This document shows, one piece after another, positions 45,342 to 54,096 of a DNA stretch of 64,000 bases. The stretch is from the NCBI GenBank assembly GCA_963809925.1, contig CAWELH010000006.1, positions 1 through 64,000 on the forward strand. The letters run 5' to 3'. The notes under the pieces were generated by a model that worked only from the letters and a program-made list of their open reading frames with translations, did no database searches and was not told the DNA's origin. The stretch comes from DASQZK01 sp963809925 (GTDB lineage Bacteria; Bacteroidota; Bacteroidia; Bacteroidales; GCA-2748055). A program made the position numbers and the translations under genes. Each line of letters begins with the position of its first letter. Position 1 is the first letter of the stretch.

Positions 45342-46877
45342 TCAGGCATGCCAGGGTCTTGCACGCTTAAGTTCACTGTTAAGAATATCGATGGTTGTAT
45401 TAACATTTTCAACAACCTGGAAGTCGAACATGCCGACGCAGATAAAATCGGCACCATTTTCGAAAGCGTACCTGAAACCGTCTTCAGGGGTTATTGCCCC
45501 TGCTGCCAGAACTTTAAATCCAATCAAAGGGACATCCATTTGATGGAAGACCTCGATGGTCTGTTCAGGAAACACATCGAACAGGTTATCATGGAACTTG
45601 TTGTGATCGAGAAACTTCTCATGGTCAACACTGAATTCTTCCCTGAATTCGCGAGGATGCGCCGACCAGTACCGATCGTGGTGCATCGTCTTAAAGTAAT
45701 AATCGGGTTTTATCCCGGCTTTTTCACAAGCAATGGGTACCTGGATTGAATGCGCACCGATGCCTGCAAGCATCCCCTGGCTTCTCATAAATTCAACCGC
45801 CTCCTGTATGAGGTCCATTTGTTGGTTTTGTACCAGCGTGTCACTGCTGGCTCCCTGCACATACATTGAGGTAGTACCGAAATCCCTGGCCTGCTTGAAT
45901 TCAAGCAGAGGATCTTCGGCTCCCTCCAAAAGAACATGAGCCTGGCAGATGGATTTCATTTTACTTCCGGTGATCTGACGGTATTTATTGAAGAGCTGAA
46001 AATAATTCACCACCATGTTTGTGGTATCAATACCCGCCTGTTCACAAAGTGACAGTGTCTCGAAGATTTTACTTTCCGTGTTGTAATGCCTGAAGAGCGT
46101 ACCAACATAAGCGAGATCACGGGAGTGGGACCATCCACCGATTAGGTTGCAACCCAGGATCAGACGGCTCATTTCGAGATCTCCGATCTTTCCTTTTGGC
46201 ATCTCACCTTTCAGATCCCGGAGATCAAATTTTTTCATTGCGATGGTAGCACCCGACAGGATATCGGGTTCAGCATTGGCTTCCCTGGCTGCAGCTGCAT
46301 ACACAACACCGCCGAAAAACGGAAGTGTGACCAGACCTTTAAGCAGTTCACGACGCTTCACCGAAGCGGCATCAGTCTTTTCCTCCATTGCACCCGGGTT
46401 GCCTGGGGCAGGTTTTTTACTGCCCACAAGGTGAAACAGGTTTTGAAGGCTGAATTCTTTTGCCGGCATTAAACAGACAACGATAAGAGCTAAAATTTCT
46501 ATAAGGTTCCGGTTCACAAGCCAGTAATGGCCTTCAGCAACGCCTGCCATCAGCGACTGGCCGAAGGGTGGGTAGGCAAAGTAGTAAAGTGAAAGAAGTA
46601 CAATCCCCGAGATGGCTGAAATCCGGATAAAAATTCCCAAAAATAAACCGGTACCGATAAGGATAAGCCCCCAGATATTAAGGAAATCTACGGCTGCAAG
46701 GAGTGTCGGACTGCCAGTCAGGGAGTGGAAGAACCCCGAAAGAAATCCGTAGGAGCCTCTGAGGTAGGCTTCGCCGGACCATTCCGGATTAACAACCTTT
46801 GAAATCCCTTCATATAAAAAGTGCCAGCCGATGACAACTCTCAGCAACAGCAGGGTAATCGAACCGAAACGTTTCAT
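45342..46877 (-). CDS. DoxX membrane domain fused to Tat-type aldo/keto-reductase-like barrel
   Basis: A 511-residue two-part protein. Residues 1-150 are a DoxX domain with four helices (LLLLRVVIGWHFLYEGISK, LIGTGLFLGIFI, etc.). A linker then carries a twin-arginine motif at 175-176 (SVKRRELLKGLV) followed by a hydrophobic stretch ending AAAAREANA. Residues about 205-511 look like an aldo/keto-reductase-type TIM barrel (MSRLILGCNLIGGWSHSR, GIDTTNMVVNYFQLFN, GADFICVGMFDFQVVENVN). The layout suggests a membrane anchor with the barrel exported folded, with a cofactor, through Tat. No substrate is evident. The gene stands alone between convergent neighbours. Confidence 0.8.
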   Translation of the reverse strand: MKRFGSITLLLLRVVIGWHFLYEGISKVVNPEWSGEAYLRGSYGFLSGFFHSLTGSPTLLAAVDFLNIWGLILIGTGLFLGIFIRISAISGIVLLSLYYFAYPPFGQSLMAGVAEGHYWLVNRNLIEILALIVVCLMPAKEFSLQNLFHLVGSKKPAPGNPGAMEEKTDAASVKRRELLKGLVTLPFFGGVVYAAAAREANAEPDILSGATIAMKKFDLRDLKGEMPKGKIGDLEMSRLILGCNLIGGWSHSRDLAYVGTLFRHYNTESKIFETLSLCEQAGIDTTNMVVNYFQLFNKYRQITGSKMKSICQAHVLLEGAEDPLLEFKQARDFGTTSMYVQGASSDTLVQNQQMDLIQEAVEFMRSQGMLAGIGAHSIQVPIACEKAGIKPDYYFKTMHHDRYWSAHPREFREEFSVDHEKFLDHNKFHDNLFDVFPEQTIEVFHQMDVPLIGFKVLAAGAITPEDGFRYAFENGADFICVGMFDFQVVENVNTTIDILNSELKRARPWHA

Positions 46878-47027
46878 ATGGATACAGCTTTTAGTGGTTT
46901 GGATTCTATAAATTTAATACGTTTGCGAATCCAATGTGTTTCCTTTCACCAAAAGTCGGCTAATTTAAATGGATTATAAACAATATTGTACCCATCAAAT
47001 ACCCTGACTATCAATATACACCATGAA

Positions 47028-47582
47028 TTACCGGTTATTGACCCGCAGAAGATACCCGAGTAATTCAGCTGCCCTGCGTTTATTAATGGTCAGCATCCTA
47101 CGGTACTCGTAATTTTCATTTATAAGCCCGGAGTTATTATATTCTTTCCTTCCAATAATCTGATTCAGAACCTGTTCGGATTGCTTATATTCCAGCCATT
47201 TCTGCTGTGATTGCTGAAGGTACTGTTTATCCACTTCGATCATCTTATCCATCAGCAGGTTATAGTATCTGCCAATCATTTCGTTATAGGCAGAAATGGC
47301 TTCGGACCACGCAAAAGTGGCGTCATATCGTTCCGCGGCTAGCTTCAGATCTGCATCGAGAGTCTTTTGAATTGTAAATGTATCCACTCTGAACGCAATC
47401 CATAATTCCCTATCCATGTTTTTGTCGAGCTTTTCTTTTTGAATACTTGATCTGAAATCAGCGATTTCTTTTTCAAACCTTTGATCCTGTAACACATTCA
47501 AATCATCCTGCGCATTCAGAATACCGGGAAACAAAATGACCGTCAAGGTCAGTACTATGCAAAATCCGGAAAATCGTTTCAT
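47028..47582 (-). CDS. Exported helical protein of unknown function
   Basis: A 184-residue protein with a signal peptide (GFCIVLTLTVILFPGILNAQ). The mature part is almost all charged helix (DRELWIAFRVDTFTIQKTLDADLKLAAERYD, read in two parts) and has conserved-looking Gln/Trp-rich KWLEYKQSEQ and RRAAELLGYLLRVN, reminiscent of lysozyme-inhibitor-like DUF1311 helical domains, but I cannot confirm a family. On the minus strand TAACTTTG at 47619-47612 is a -7 match 30 nt upstream, without a good -33 TTG. Confidence 0.65.
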   Translation of the reverse strand: MKRFSGFCIVLTLTVILFPGILNAQDDLNVLQDQRFEKEIADFRSSIQKEKLDKNMDRELWIAFRVDTFTIQKTLDADLKLAAERYDATFAWSEAISAYNEMIGRYYNLLMDKMIEVDKQYLQQSQQKWLEYKQSEQVLNQIIGRKEYNNSGLINENYEYRRMLTINKRRAAELLGYLLRVNNR

Positions 47583-47782
47583 TATACCTTTTCTTTATAA
47601 TTTCAGGGAGACAAAGTTAAATAAAAACATCGTTGTCAGAGCTGCAATTTTCTGACAGTAAGAAGAATGATATACCTCCAGGTCCAGCACGATATCTTAT
47701 CCTTCCACATCGTAAATCTCTTCACCAATATTTTTAAACGAAAATTCCCGGGAAAGATTTGGTCGTAATTAAGATTTTGTTT

Positions 47783-47801
47783 TACTTTGTTTTTCAAAGT
47801 A
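47783..47801. promoter_or_regulatory. Inverted repeat operator, copy 1
   Basis: TACTTTG-N5-CAAAGTA, a perfect 7-bp inverted repeat 22 nt before the ATG of the membrane protein gene. Its left arm also forms a TTACTTTG -7-like box with a TTG 20 nt upstream, so a bound protein would mask the promoter. The same ACTTTG-N5-CAAAGT occurs at 48801. Confidence 0.6.
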
Positions 47802-47823
47802 CTTTTATTTTAAAATTTAATCT

Positions 47824-48468
47824 ATGGACACTCGGTCTACCAGTCTTGAAGACATTCGTGAGATCAGGCGATTGATGGAACAATCAAGCCGGTTTCTGTC
47901 TCTCAGCGGTTTATCCGGAATTTTTGCCGGTATCTTTGCTCTTATTGGTGCCGGCATCGCCTGGCTGTATCTTGATTCGGGGAATTTGGTATACGATGAA
48001 CATTTCGCTATCCTGAATGCCACGGGAGAGATGCATTTGATTCGCTTTTTAGTGGTTGATGCCCTCTGCGTACTGATTCTTGCCTTACTGGCCGGATTTT
48101 ATTTTTCGAAGCGCAGGGCACGGCGGATGGGAGTAAGATTCTGGAACTCTGCAGCCAGGCGCATGATCATTCATCTCTTCATCCCTCTTGTTTGTGGCGG
48201 AGTGGTAATTCTGATCTTCATTGCCAGATCGCAGATTAATTACCTCGCACCGTTCAGCCTGATATTTTATGGTTTGGGATTGGTGAATGCCGGCAAATAC
48301 TCTTACACAGATATCAACTATCTCGGTTTTGCAGAAATCGTCCTGGGAATCCTGACACTGATCTTTATAAATCACGGCCTTTTTTTCTGGGCAATTGGTT
48401 TTGGCCTTCTCCATATCATCTATGGTATTGTTCTTTACAACCGTTATGAACGCACCAGGACAACCTGA
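47824..48468 (+). CDS. Membrane protein of unknown function linked to winged-helix regulator
   Basis: A 214-residue protein with a soluble N-terminus (STSLEDIREIRRLMEQSSRF) and six likely membrane helices (GIFAGIFALIGAGIAWLYL, FLVVDALCVLILALLAGFYF, LFIPLVCGGVVILIFI, etc.). I know no named function. It overlaps the regulator gene by 23 nt and is followed by creD, with the same inverted repeat in front of both transcription units. Envelope-stress or cell-envelope-integrity function is inferred from this context. Confidence 0.8.
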   Translation: MDTRSTSLEDIREIRRLMEQSSRFLSLSGLSGIFAGIFALIGAGIAWLYLDSGNLVYDEHFAILNATGEMHLIRFLVVDALCVLILALLAGFYFSKRRARRMGVRFWNSAARRMIIHLFIPLVCGGVVILIFIARSQINYLAPFSLIFYGLGLVNAGKYSYTDINYLGFAEIVLGILTLIFINHGLFFWAIGFGLLHIIYGIVLYNRYERTRTT

Positions 48469-48784
48469 CAATCCTTCATCCTCAATGAGAGCTCCGCTTA
48501 ATAAACTGAATAAAACCTTTGAAAGCCGGATAAGGCTTGGAATAATGTCAGTTCTAATGGTAAATGAACGGGTTGATTTCAATACACTGAAAGAGACACT
48601 CGGTATTACCGACGGAAATCTTGCAAGTCATCTGAAAGCGCTGGAGAAGACAGGCATGATTGATGTAAAAAAGGAGTTTGTCGGACGTAAGCCGAGAACC
48701 AGCTATAGGTCTACCGCTGACGGCCGCCGTGATTTTGACGACCATCTGAAAGCTTTGGAAAAACTCATTCAAAATTCAAAATAA
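48446..48784 (+). CDS. Winged-helix (HTH_34/ArsR-like) transcriptional regulator
   Basis: About 112 residues. The helix-turn-helix reads RVDFNTLKETLGITDGNL followed by ASHLKALEKTGMIDVKK and a wing with RKPRTSYRSTADG. This is the small winged-helix group found in Bacteroidota near membrane protein and creD genes. The frame is open from 48395; I choose the ATG at 48446, since residues before it belong to the overlapping upstream gene. The flanking inverted repeats are its likely binding sites. Confidence 0.88.
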   Translation: MNAPGQPDNPSSSMRAPLNKLNKTFESRIRLGIMSVLMVNERVDFNTLKETLGITDGNLASHLKALEKTGMIDVKKEFVGRKPRTSYRSTADGRRDFDDHLKALEKLIQNSK

Positions 48785-48800
48785 TTTTTTTTCTATATTC

Positions 48801-48817
48801 ACTTTGCAATACAAAGT
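48801..48817. promoter_or_regulatory. Inverted repeat operator, copy 2
   Basis: ACTTTG-N5-CAAAGT with identical arms and spacer length to copy 1 at 47783-47801, 20 nt before the creD ATG. Both copies are followed by a similar CTTTT...AAAAT stretch. Confidence 0.6.
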
Positions 48818-48836
48818 TCTTTTAAAATCAAAAAAC

Positions 48837-50147
48837 ATGGAAACGACACATCTAGTTCGACAATTTACAAGGTCAATTACCTTCAAATTTATCCTTGTGG
48901 GGATCATCAGTTTACTCCTTCTGATCCCGGCAGCCTGGGTAAAAAATCTTATCCAGGAAAGGGAACAGCGGGGAAAGGAGGTGTTTAATGAGATCAGTTC
49001 AATCTGGGGATTTGAACAGAACATAACCGGTCCGTGGCTGACCGTTCCCTATGTGACATTTGCCAACAACGGATCAGAAACCGTAGCCGTAGTTCACAAA
49101 ACGCATTTTCTGCCGAAGGAATTGAATGTTGATGTTGTGCTTAAACCTGAAATCCGATATCGCGGTATCTACAAAGTTGTGGTTTACAGTGCATCGGTAA
49201 AAATAAACGGGACATTTGATCCGCCTGAATTTCCGATCAGTGAAATAAACCCCGCAGATATTATGTGGCAGAAAGCCACCTTAACCATGGGCATTACGGA
49301 TATGAGGGGGATTCGGAACAGTGTCACGTTAGACTGGAATGGTACTTCGCCGGAGATTGTTCCCGGCACCACAGACAATGATTTGGCTTCCAGCGGATTT
49401 TACTGCGGCGTACCGGTTAGCGCCGGGGGAACCGGTCCATGTATATTCAGCACCATCCTGGATCTCAATGGTACCAAATCCTTCAATGTTTATCCACTTG
49501 GAAAACAAACACGGGTTACCATGAAATCAGACTGGCCGGATCCGGGATTCATTGGCGCATTTCTTCCGGTAGAGAGACAGGTTGATAATGATGGTTTCAA
49601 CGCGAGATGGCTCATCACACATCTTAACAGAAATTTTCCCCAATCGTGGACGGGTGACAGGTACAACATTACAGCTTCCCGTTTTGGTGTGGAAATGATC
49701 AATCCGGTCGATCATTACCAACAATCCTACCGTTCTGTCAAATATGCGATGATGTTTATCGGTCTGACATTTTTGCTTTTTATTCTCCTGGAGATTCTCA
49801 ACAAGAAACGGCTGCATCCGATCCAGTACGTTCTGACAGGTATCGGTCTGGTCATTTTCTACAGTCTGCTGGTGAGTCTTTCGGAACGACTGGGTTTTAG
49901 CATTGCCTATCTAATCTCTTCCGCATCGGTCATCCTGTTGATTTCCTATTATATATGGGCTTCCCTGGGAAAACTGAAATTCTCGTTGTTTACCGGGGCA
50001 GTATTATCGGCGCTGTATATATTTCTTTACGTGGTACTCAGGATGCAGGATTTTGCTTTGTTGCTGGGGAGTGTAGGACTGTTTATTGTGCTGGCTGTGT
50101 TTATGATACTGACGAGGAAGATAAACTGGTACAGGGAGGAAGAGTAA
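48837..50147 (+). CDS. creD: CreD-like inner membrane protein
   Basis: About 436 residues, close to the 450 of Escherichia coli CreD. One N-terminal helix (FILVGIISLLLLIPAAWV) precedes a long periplasmic domain with WGFEQNITGPWLTVPY and DLNGTKSFNVYPLGK, followed by a cluster of helices from about residue 290 to the end. CreD responds to envelope and beta-lactam stress in other bacteria; its biochemical role is unknown. The ATG at 48837 is chosen over an upstream frame start at 48804, which overlaps the operator. It is the last gene of the regulator cluster. Confidence 0.92.
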   Translation: METTHLVRQFTRSITFKFILVGIISLLLLIPAAWVKNLIQEREQRGKEVFNEISSIWGFEQNITGPWLTVPYVTFANNGSETVAVVHKTHFLPKELNVDVVLKPEIRYRGIYKVVVYSASVKINGTFDPPEFPISEINPADIMWQKATLTMGITDMRGIRNSVTLDWNGTSPEIVPGTTDNDLASSGFYCGVPVSAGGTGPCIFSTILDLNGTKSFNVYPLGKQTRVTMKSDWPDPGFIGAFLPVERQVDNDGFNARWLITHLNRNFPQSWTGDRYNITASRFGVEMINPVDHYQQSYRSVKYAMMFIGLTFLLFILLEILNKKRLHPIQYVLTGIGLVIFYSLLVSLSERLGFSIAYLISSASVILLISYYIWASLGKLKFSLFTGAVLSALYIFLYVVLRMQDFALLLGSVGLFIVLAVFMILTRKINWYREEE

Positions 50148-50212
50148 CCCAATCACAATAGATAACCTTTTTAAGAATCCTTTTACTTTATTAAAAATAA
50201 TTTTTAAACCAC

Positions 50213-50259
50213 AGGCTTTCAGGGGTATATATATTTTCAAAAACTCCTGAAAGCCTTTT
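50213..50259 (+). terminator. Terminator between creD and the polysaccharide locus
   Basis: An 11-bp perfect stem, AGGCTTTCAGG/CCTGAAAGCCT, with a 22-nt AT-rich loop and a short T run (TTTTC). The convergent genes creD and the last glycosyltransferase flank it, so it may act on both strands. Confidence 0.5.
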
Positions 50260-50287
50260 CTATCCTGTAAGGATAAGTATAAGAACT

Positions 50288-51106
50288 TTATTTTACAGGC
50301 ATTTGCTCTAGTATCGTTCTCTTATTTATGTTTCGTCTTTCTTTGTCAAGAACCCAACCCCACTTATTGAAATATTTAACCGCTGAAATAATATGATACG
50401 TTAACAACTTAACATCTTTGTATGAACCTTTTCCATAGTGATGAATAATTCCAACCCGTGGATAATAAATTGTTTTAGCATGTTGACCAATTCTTCGACA
50501 GAGGTCTAAATCTTCAAGATACATAAAGTATCGTTCATCAAACCCTCCTATATTCTTCAATATTGAAGTCTTCATAAACATAAAACATCCTGAAAGTGAG
50601 GGAACCTCCATCACATTTGCGTAGTTTGTAAATCTCATTTCATACGTTCGATTCCGCTTTTCAATCAATCTTTTAAACGGGAAAAACCTTCTGAACAAAA
50701 GATCAAAAGGAGTAGGCAATAATTTACATAGGAATTGAGTATCTCCGTTCGGATACAGGATTTTGGGCATAACCAAACCTATGGTTGCATCTTGCTTTGC
50801 ATAGCCATACAACCTACTGATCACATCCGAATTTAAACTTATGTCAGGGTTGACAACAATATGATATTCAGAATTACGGTCAATTGCTTTTTTTATAGCC
50901 ACATTGTGACCCGCACCATATCCAAGATTCATGCCATTAAATATATATTCAATCCTGGAGTTATATGTGAACTTATCCGATATATTAGTCATCCCATTAT
51001 CAACAACAAACAAAAAATCAATGTAATCTGACTCAAGAATCTGGTCAGCCAAATTTAGAATCGGATCAATGTTGGATGTATAAATGACAATGGAACATGT
51101 AATCAT
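50288..51106 (-). CDS. Family 2 glycosyltransferase (rhamnosyltransferase-like)
   Basis: About 272 residues of GT-A fold. It begins ITCSIVIYTSNIDPI, and has NLGYGAGHNVAIKKA, HIVVNPDISLNSDV as the metal-binding acidic region, and LSGCFMFMKTSIL and GFDERYFMYLEDLDLCRR, all typical of GT2 rhamnosyl/galactofuranosyl-type enzymes. The ATG at 51106 is preferred over a TTG at 51124. It is the last gene of the polysaccharide operon and lies in its AT-rich part. Confidence 0.92.
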   Translation of the reverse strand: MITCSIVIYTSNIDPILNLADQILESDYIDFLFVVDNGMTNISDKFTYNSRIEYIFNGMNLGYGAGHNVAIKKAIDRNSEYHIVVNPDISLNSDVISRLYGYAKQDATIGLVMPKILYPNGDTQFLCKLLPTPFDLLFRRFFPFKRLIEKRNRTYEMRFTNYANVMEVPSLSGCFMFMKTSILKNIGGFDERYFMYLEDLDLCRRIGQHAKTIYYPRVGIIHHYGKGSYKDVKLLTYHIISAVKYFNKWGWVLDKERRNINKRTILEQMPVK

Positions 51107-51142
51107 CTGCACAATCAAAAACAAGTTAATTTATATTCAAAA

Positions 51143-51904
51143 TCATTTATTAATTTTATTATTACCCGTAAAATTACGGACATTCCGCACAAGCGCATTG
51201 TAAAATCTTTGCCCAAATAAAAGGGCAAGTATGTGGATATATCTTTTTAAATAAAATAAAATTCCTTTTCTTATCCAACCTGCATTAAAATGATGAATGG
51301 TTATTGAATTTTCTGTACGATCAATTCTGTGTGAACGCACATCTTTCGGACTAAAATAATCGGAAGGAAATATATGGATATCGTCTAACAGTACCTGATA
51401 TTTATTTTCAGCCTTAAAATCATATTTATCCTTAAGAAGAATGGCCATAATAACCGGCAAAATCTTCATATTAAATGACCCATCATTTTTGATGAAATCT
51501 CTGTTATCATAATAATTCAACACGTCTTTCATGAAAGGATGCCCTTTCACGGACCCGATAATTGCAGCTTCAATATCAGAGTTATTTTCAAAGCCAGTGA
51601 AAAAATTATATTTCAAAAACTCATCAAAATTATTCAGTGCTTCCACATCGGTATCAAGATAAATTCCTCCTTCAGAATAGAGAGCATAAATCCGGATATA
51701 ATCCGCGGCAAAAGCATACTTTTTACTTTCAAAGGCTTGTCTAACCCATTCATTACTAGTAATGTCAAACTTTCTTTTATCCCATAAGATAAACTCATAG
51801 TCTGTTAGATGTTTTTTCCAACTTTCTAAACAGTACTGAATAATTTCAGGGTAAGGATCCTCGCTAAGCCAACAATAGTGAATCTTTTTTGGAATCGTTT
51901 TCAT
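51143..51904 (-). CDS. Capsular polysaccharide glycosyltransferase (GT32-like)
   Basis: A 253-residue sugar transferase. It begins KTIPKKIHYCWLSEDPYPE, typical of GT32, followed by AADYIRIYALYSEGGIYLDTDVEALN, with the DxD metal site in YLDTDV. It overlaps the 3' end of the wzy gene by 41 nt. The donor sugar is unknown. Confidence 0.9.
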   Translation of the reverse strand: MKTIPKKIHYCWLSEDPYPEIIQYCLESWKKHLTDYEFILWDKRKFDITSNEWVRQAFESKKYAFAADYIRIYALYSEGGIYLDTDVEALNNFDEFLKYNFFTGFENNSDIEAAIIGSVKGHPFMKDVLNYYDNRDFIKNDGSFNMKILPVIMAILLKDKYDFKAENKYQVLLDDIHIFPSDYFSPKDVRSHRIDRTENSITIHHFNAGWIRKGILFYLKRYIHILALLFGQRFYNALVRNVRNFTGNNKINK

Positions 51905-52999
51905 TCCCTTTGATATATTCTAAATGAATAATATGATAAATAATAAAAAGTGAAATATTAAATCCAACTACGAAAAAAGTATTTTCAAAAAGTCCAAAAA
52001 CAAAAATCGATAAAATAATAATAATCGATTTCGTTTCCCTAAACTTCAGCAATAAAGCCATTCCTTTGTAATAAAATAAATAAATAATAAAAGTAAAAAT
52101 AAGACCTTTTGCTAAAACTAAACTTATATATGAATTATCAAGAGGTATCTTGGTAACCATTCCTTGATAATACTCATTCCATGGATATCCGAACAAATTA
52201 TAATGATATACACCCTGTAATAGATGAATGAGCCAATATCCCGGTCTGTATGCAAGAAGTTCATTATATATAGACATACTTAGGAATACCGCGATAAGTA
52301 CTGAAATTATAATAAAAACCAGGACAATATTCCGAAGAATAAGCTTAAGAACTTTTAAATTGAAAAACCTTACGTTAGCTTGTAAAGGCATAATAACAAA
52401 TAAAAGTATAGAGGTTATAAAACCGGTTCTTGATTTTGTAAAATAATATATAAGAAGGATTACACCCATCAATAATGGATACGTGATCAACAAATTTCTT
52501 TTATCATTAATAAGATACAAAGCAGATGTTAAAATTGGGAAAAAAAAGATAAAAGCACCATTCGCACTGCCAAAACCAAGATTATATCTTGTAAGTCGAT
52601 GACCATGTACAATTCTGGAATCAATCGAGAATGAAGAAGGCATAAGGTCAAACAAGTTTAAGCTGACGATGATTAGATAAAATAACCCAGCTATAACAAG
52701 ATAAAATGCAATAATATTTTTAAGATTCGTGTTCTTTGATGCGATAAGGACGGAGGTAATAAGAGGAAATGTAACATTTCTGCTAAAAATAAAAGAGACA
52801 ATTGACAATACCAAAATAAATGCCTCGAATGGACGAATTTTACTCAACAACAAACTAGTTCCAATAAATAGTGAAGTGATATAAATTATTTCAGAACTAT
52901 AAGGAATATCCGCTTTGAAAAAAAAAGAACCCAATACTCTTTAGCGATGATAAAGAACAAAGCAATGAAAAAGCAATATTTTGCAAATAATTCTCTCAT
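51864..52999 (-). CDS. wzy: O-antigen polymerase (Wzy)-like membrane protein, apparent frameshift
   Basis: A multi-helix protein with the hydrophobic pattern and the central extracytoplasmic loop of Wzy polymerases (for example LISTSVLIASK, GFGSANGAFIFFFPILTSALYL and ENTFFVVGFNISLFII). The continuous frame runs 52934 (TTG) to 51864, 356 residues. The ATG at 52999, which overlaps the previous stop as ATGA, opens another frame encoding a first helix (RELFAKYCFFIALFFIIAK). A run of nine T on the minus strand (52918-52926) joins them: one extra T would give a normal protein of about 378 residues. The gene is either phase-variable, inactive, or mis-sequenced. Confidence 0.75.
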
Positions 53000-54096
53000 G
53001 GAAATAGAATACTATCAAGAATATCAATTTTATTTTGGATATTAAATTTTTCCTTTATTGTGTTCAAGGAGTTGAGGCTTAATTGATTATATAAATTGTT
53101 ATCTGCTACTTTAAGCGTTTCAATAATCTTACTAAATTCAGAAGTTTTATCATAGAGAAATCCGTTGAAGCCATCAAGTACCATTTCAGGTACACCACCT
53201 ATTGAATGAGCAATTACTGGAGTACCAACACTGAATGATTCTAAGATAACAGTGGGGAGAGGATCTCTGATACTAGTTAATACAAGAAAATCTGCCTTTT
53301 TTAAATATTCAAATATTTTAGCCCTGGGAACATTTGATATAAAATTATTATTCAACTCATTTATCTTATCAAATTCAATTAATTCTTTAAGTAGCTTATC
53401 CTCATACGGCAAATAAATAAAATCAGAATTGTATACAAGATTACTATTTTTGCAAACTCTTAAGAATTGCATATATTTAAAGGATTTTTAACTGAATCAA
53501 TACGCCCGATAAATATGAAATTAATTCTATCTTGATGCAAGGAACCAGGATAGATGTCTGTATTGACAATTAAACCATTATAAACAACCTCAAGTTTATT
53601 TTTATTGACACCATTAATTATAATGCTGACATCACAGGTTTTGAAACACAAATAAATTTATCTACAAAAGGATTTCCTAAAACACGGAAAAAGATTTTAT
53701 TTATTTTCTTTCTACTAAAGTATCATGAAAATACGCAATGGTCCTGATTCTTCTCCTTAATAGCTTAATTAAGGGCAAATAGACTATACCTTTCGAATTA
53801 TTTGAAAGAACTGCCGTCAAAGAATGTCTATAACTCAGGTAAACAATATATAGTGATATAACAATAGAGATAAATGGTTTAATAAAATAGGATAAATATC
53901 GAGGTAAAGGTCTTAAAAGTCTGGATGAGAAAATGTTGCCTTTATCAAGCGTTGAGAAAAATTCTTGAACTTGTTTATTTTTTGAAATCAAAAAATACAT
54001 CTTATCACTATTCCCTGTACTTTTTAAATAATCATCCAAAACGATTTCAGCACCGCTAATAAATGAACTTTCTACAATTATTAATACTTTTTTCAT
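52996..54096 (-). pseudogene. GT4-type glycosyltransferase broken by three apparent frameshifts
   Basis: The pieces of one GT4 enzyme lie in order in different frames. The N-terminal Rossmann half is 54096-53701 (KKVLIIVESSFISGAEIVLD). A middle piece near 53690-53610 reads NKIFFRVLGNPFVDKFICVS. The next piece, 53651-53460, has LEVVYNGLIVNTD and NFIFIGRIDSVKNP. The C-terminal donor-binding part, 53472-52996, has AKIFEYLKKADFLVLTS and FSVGTPVIAHSIGGVPEMV. Each junction is consistent with one lost base. Start and stop both form ATGA overlaps with the neighbours, as for a once-intact operon gene. Sequencing error remains possible. Confidence 0.75.

Noticed and set aside
53460..53651. 63-codon minus-strand frame as an independent gene
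   Set aside because: Its sequence is the middle of a GT4 enzyme whose other parts lie on both sides in other frames, so it is a fragment.
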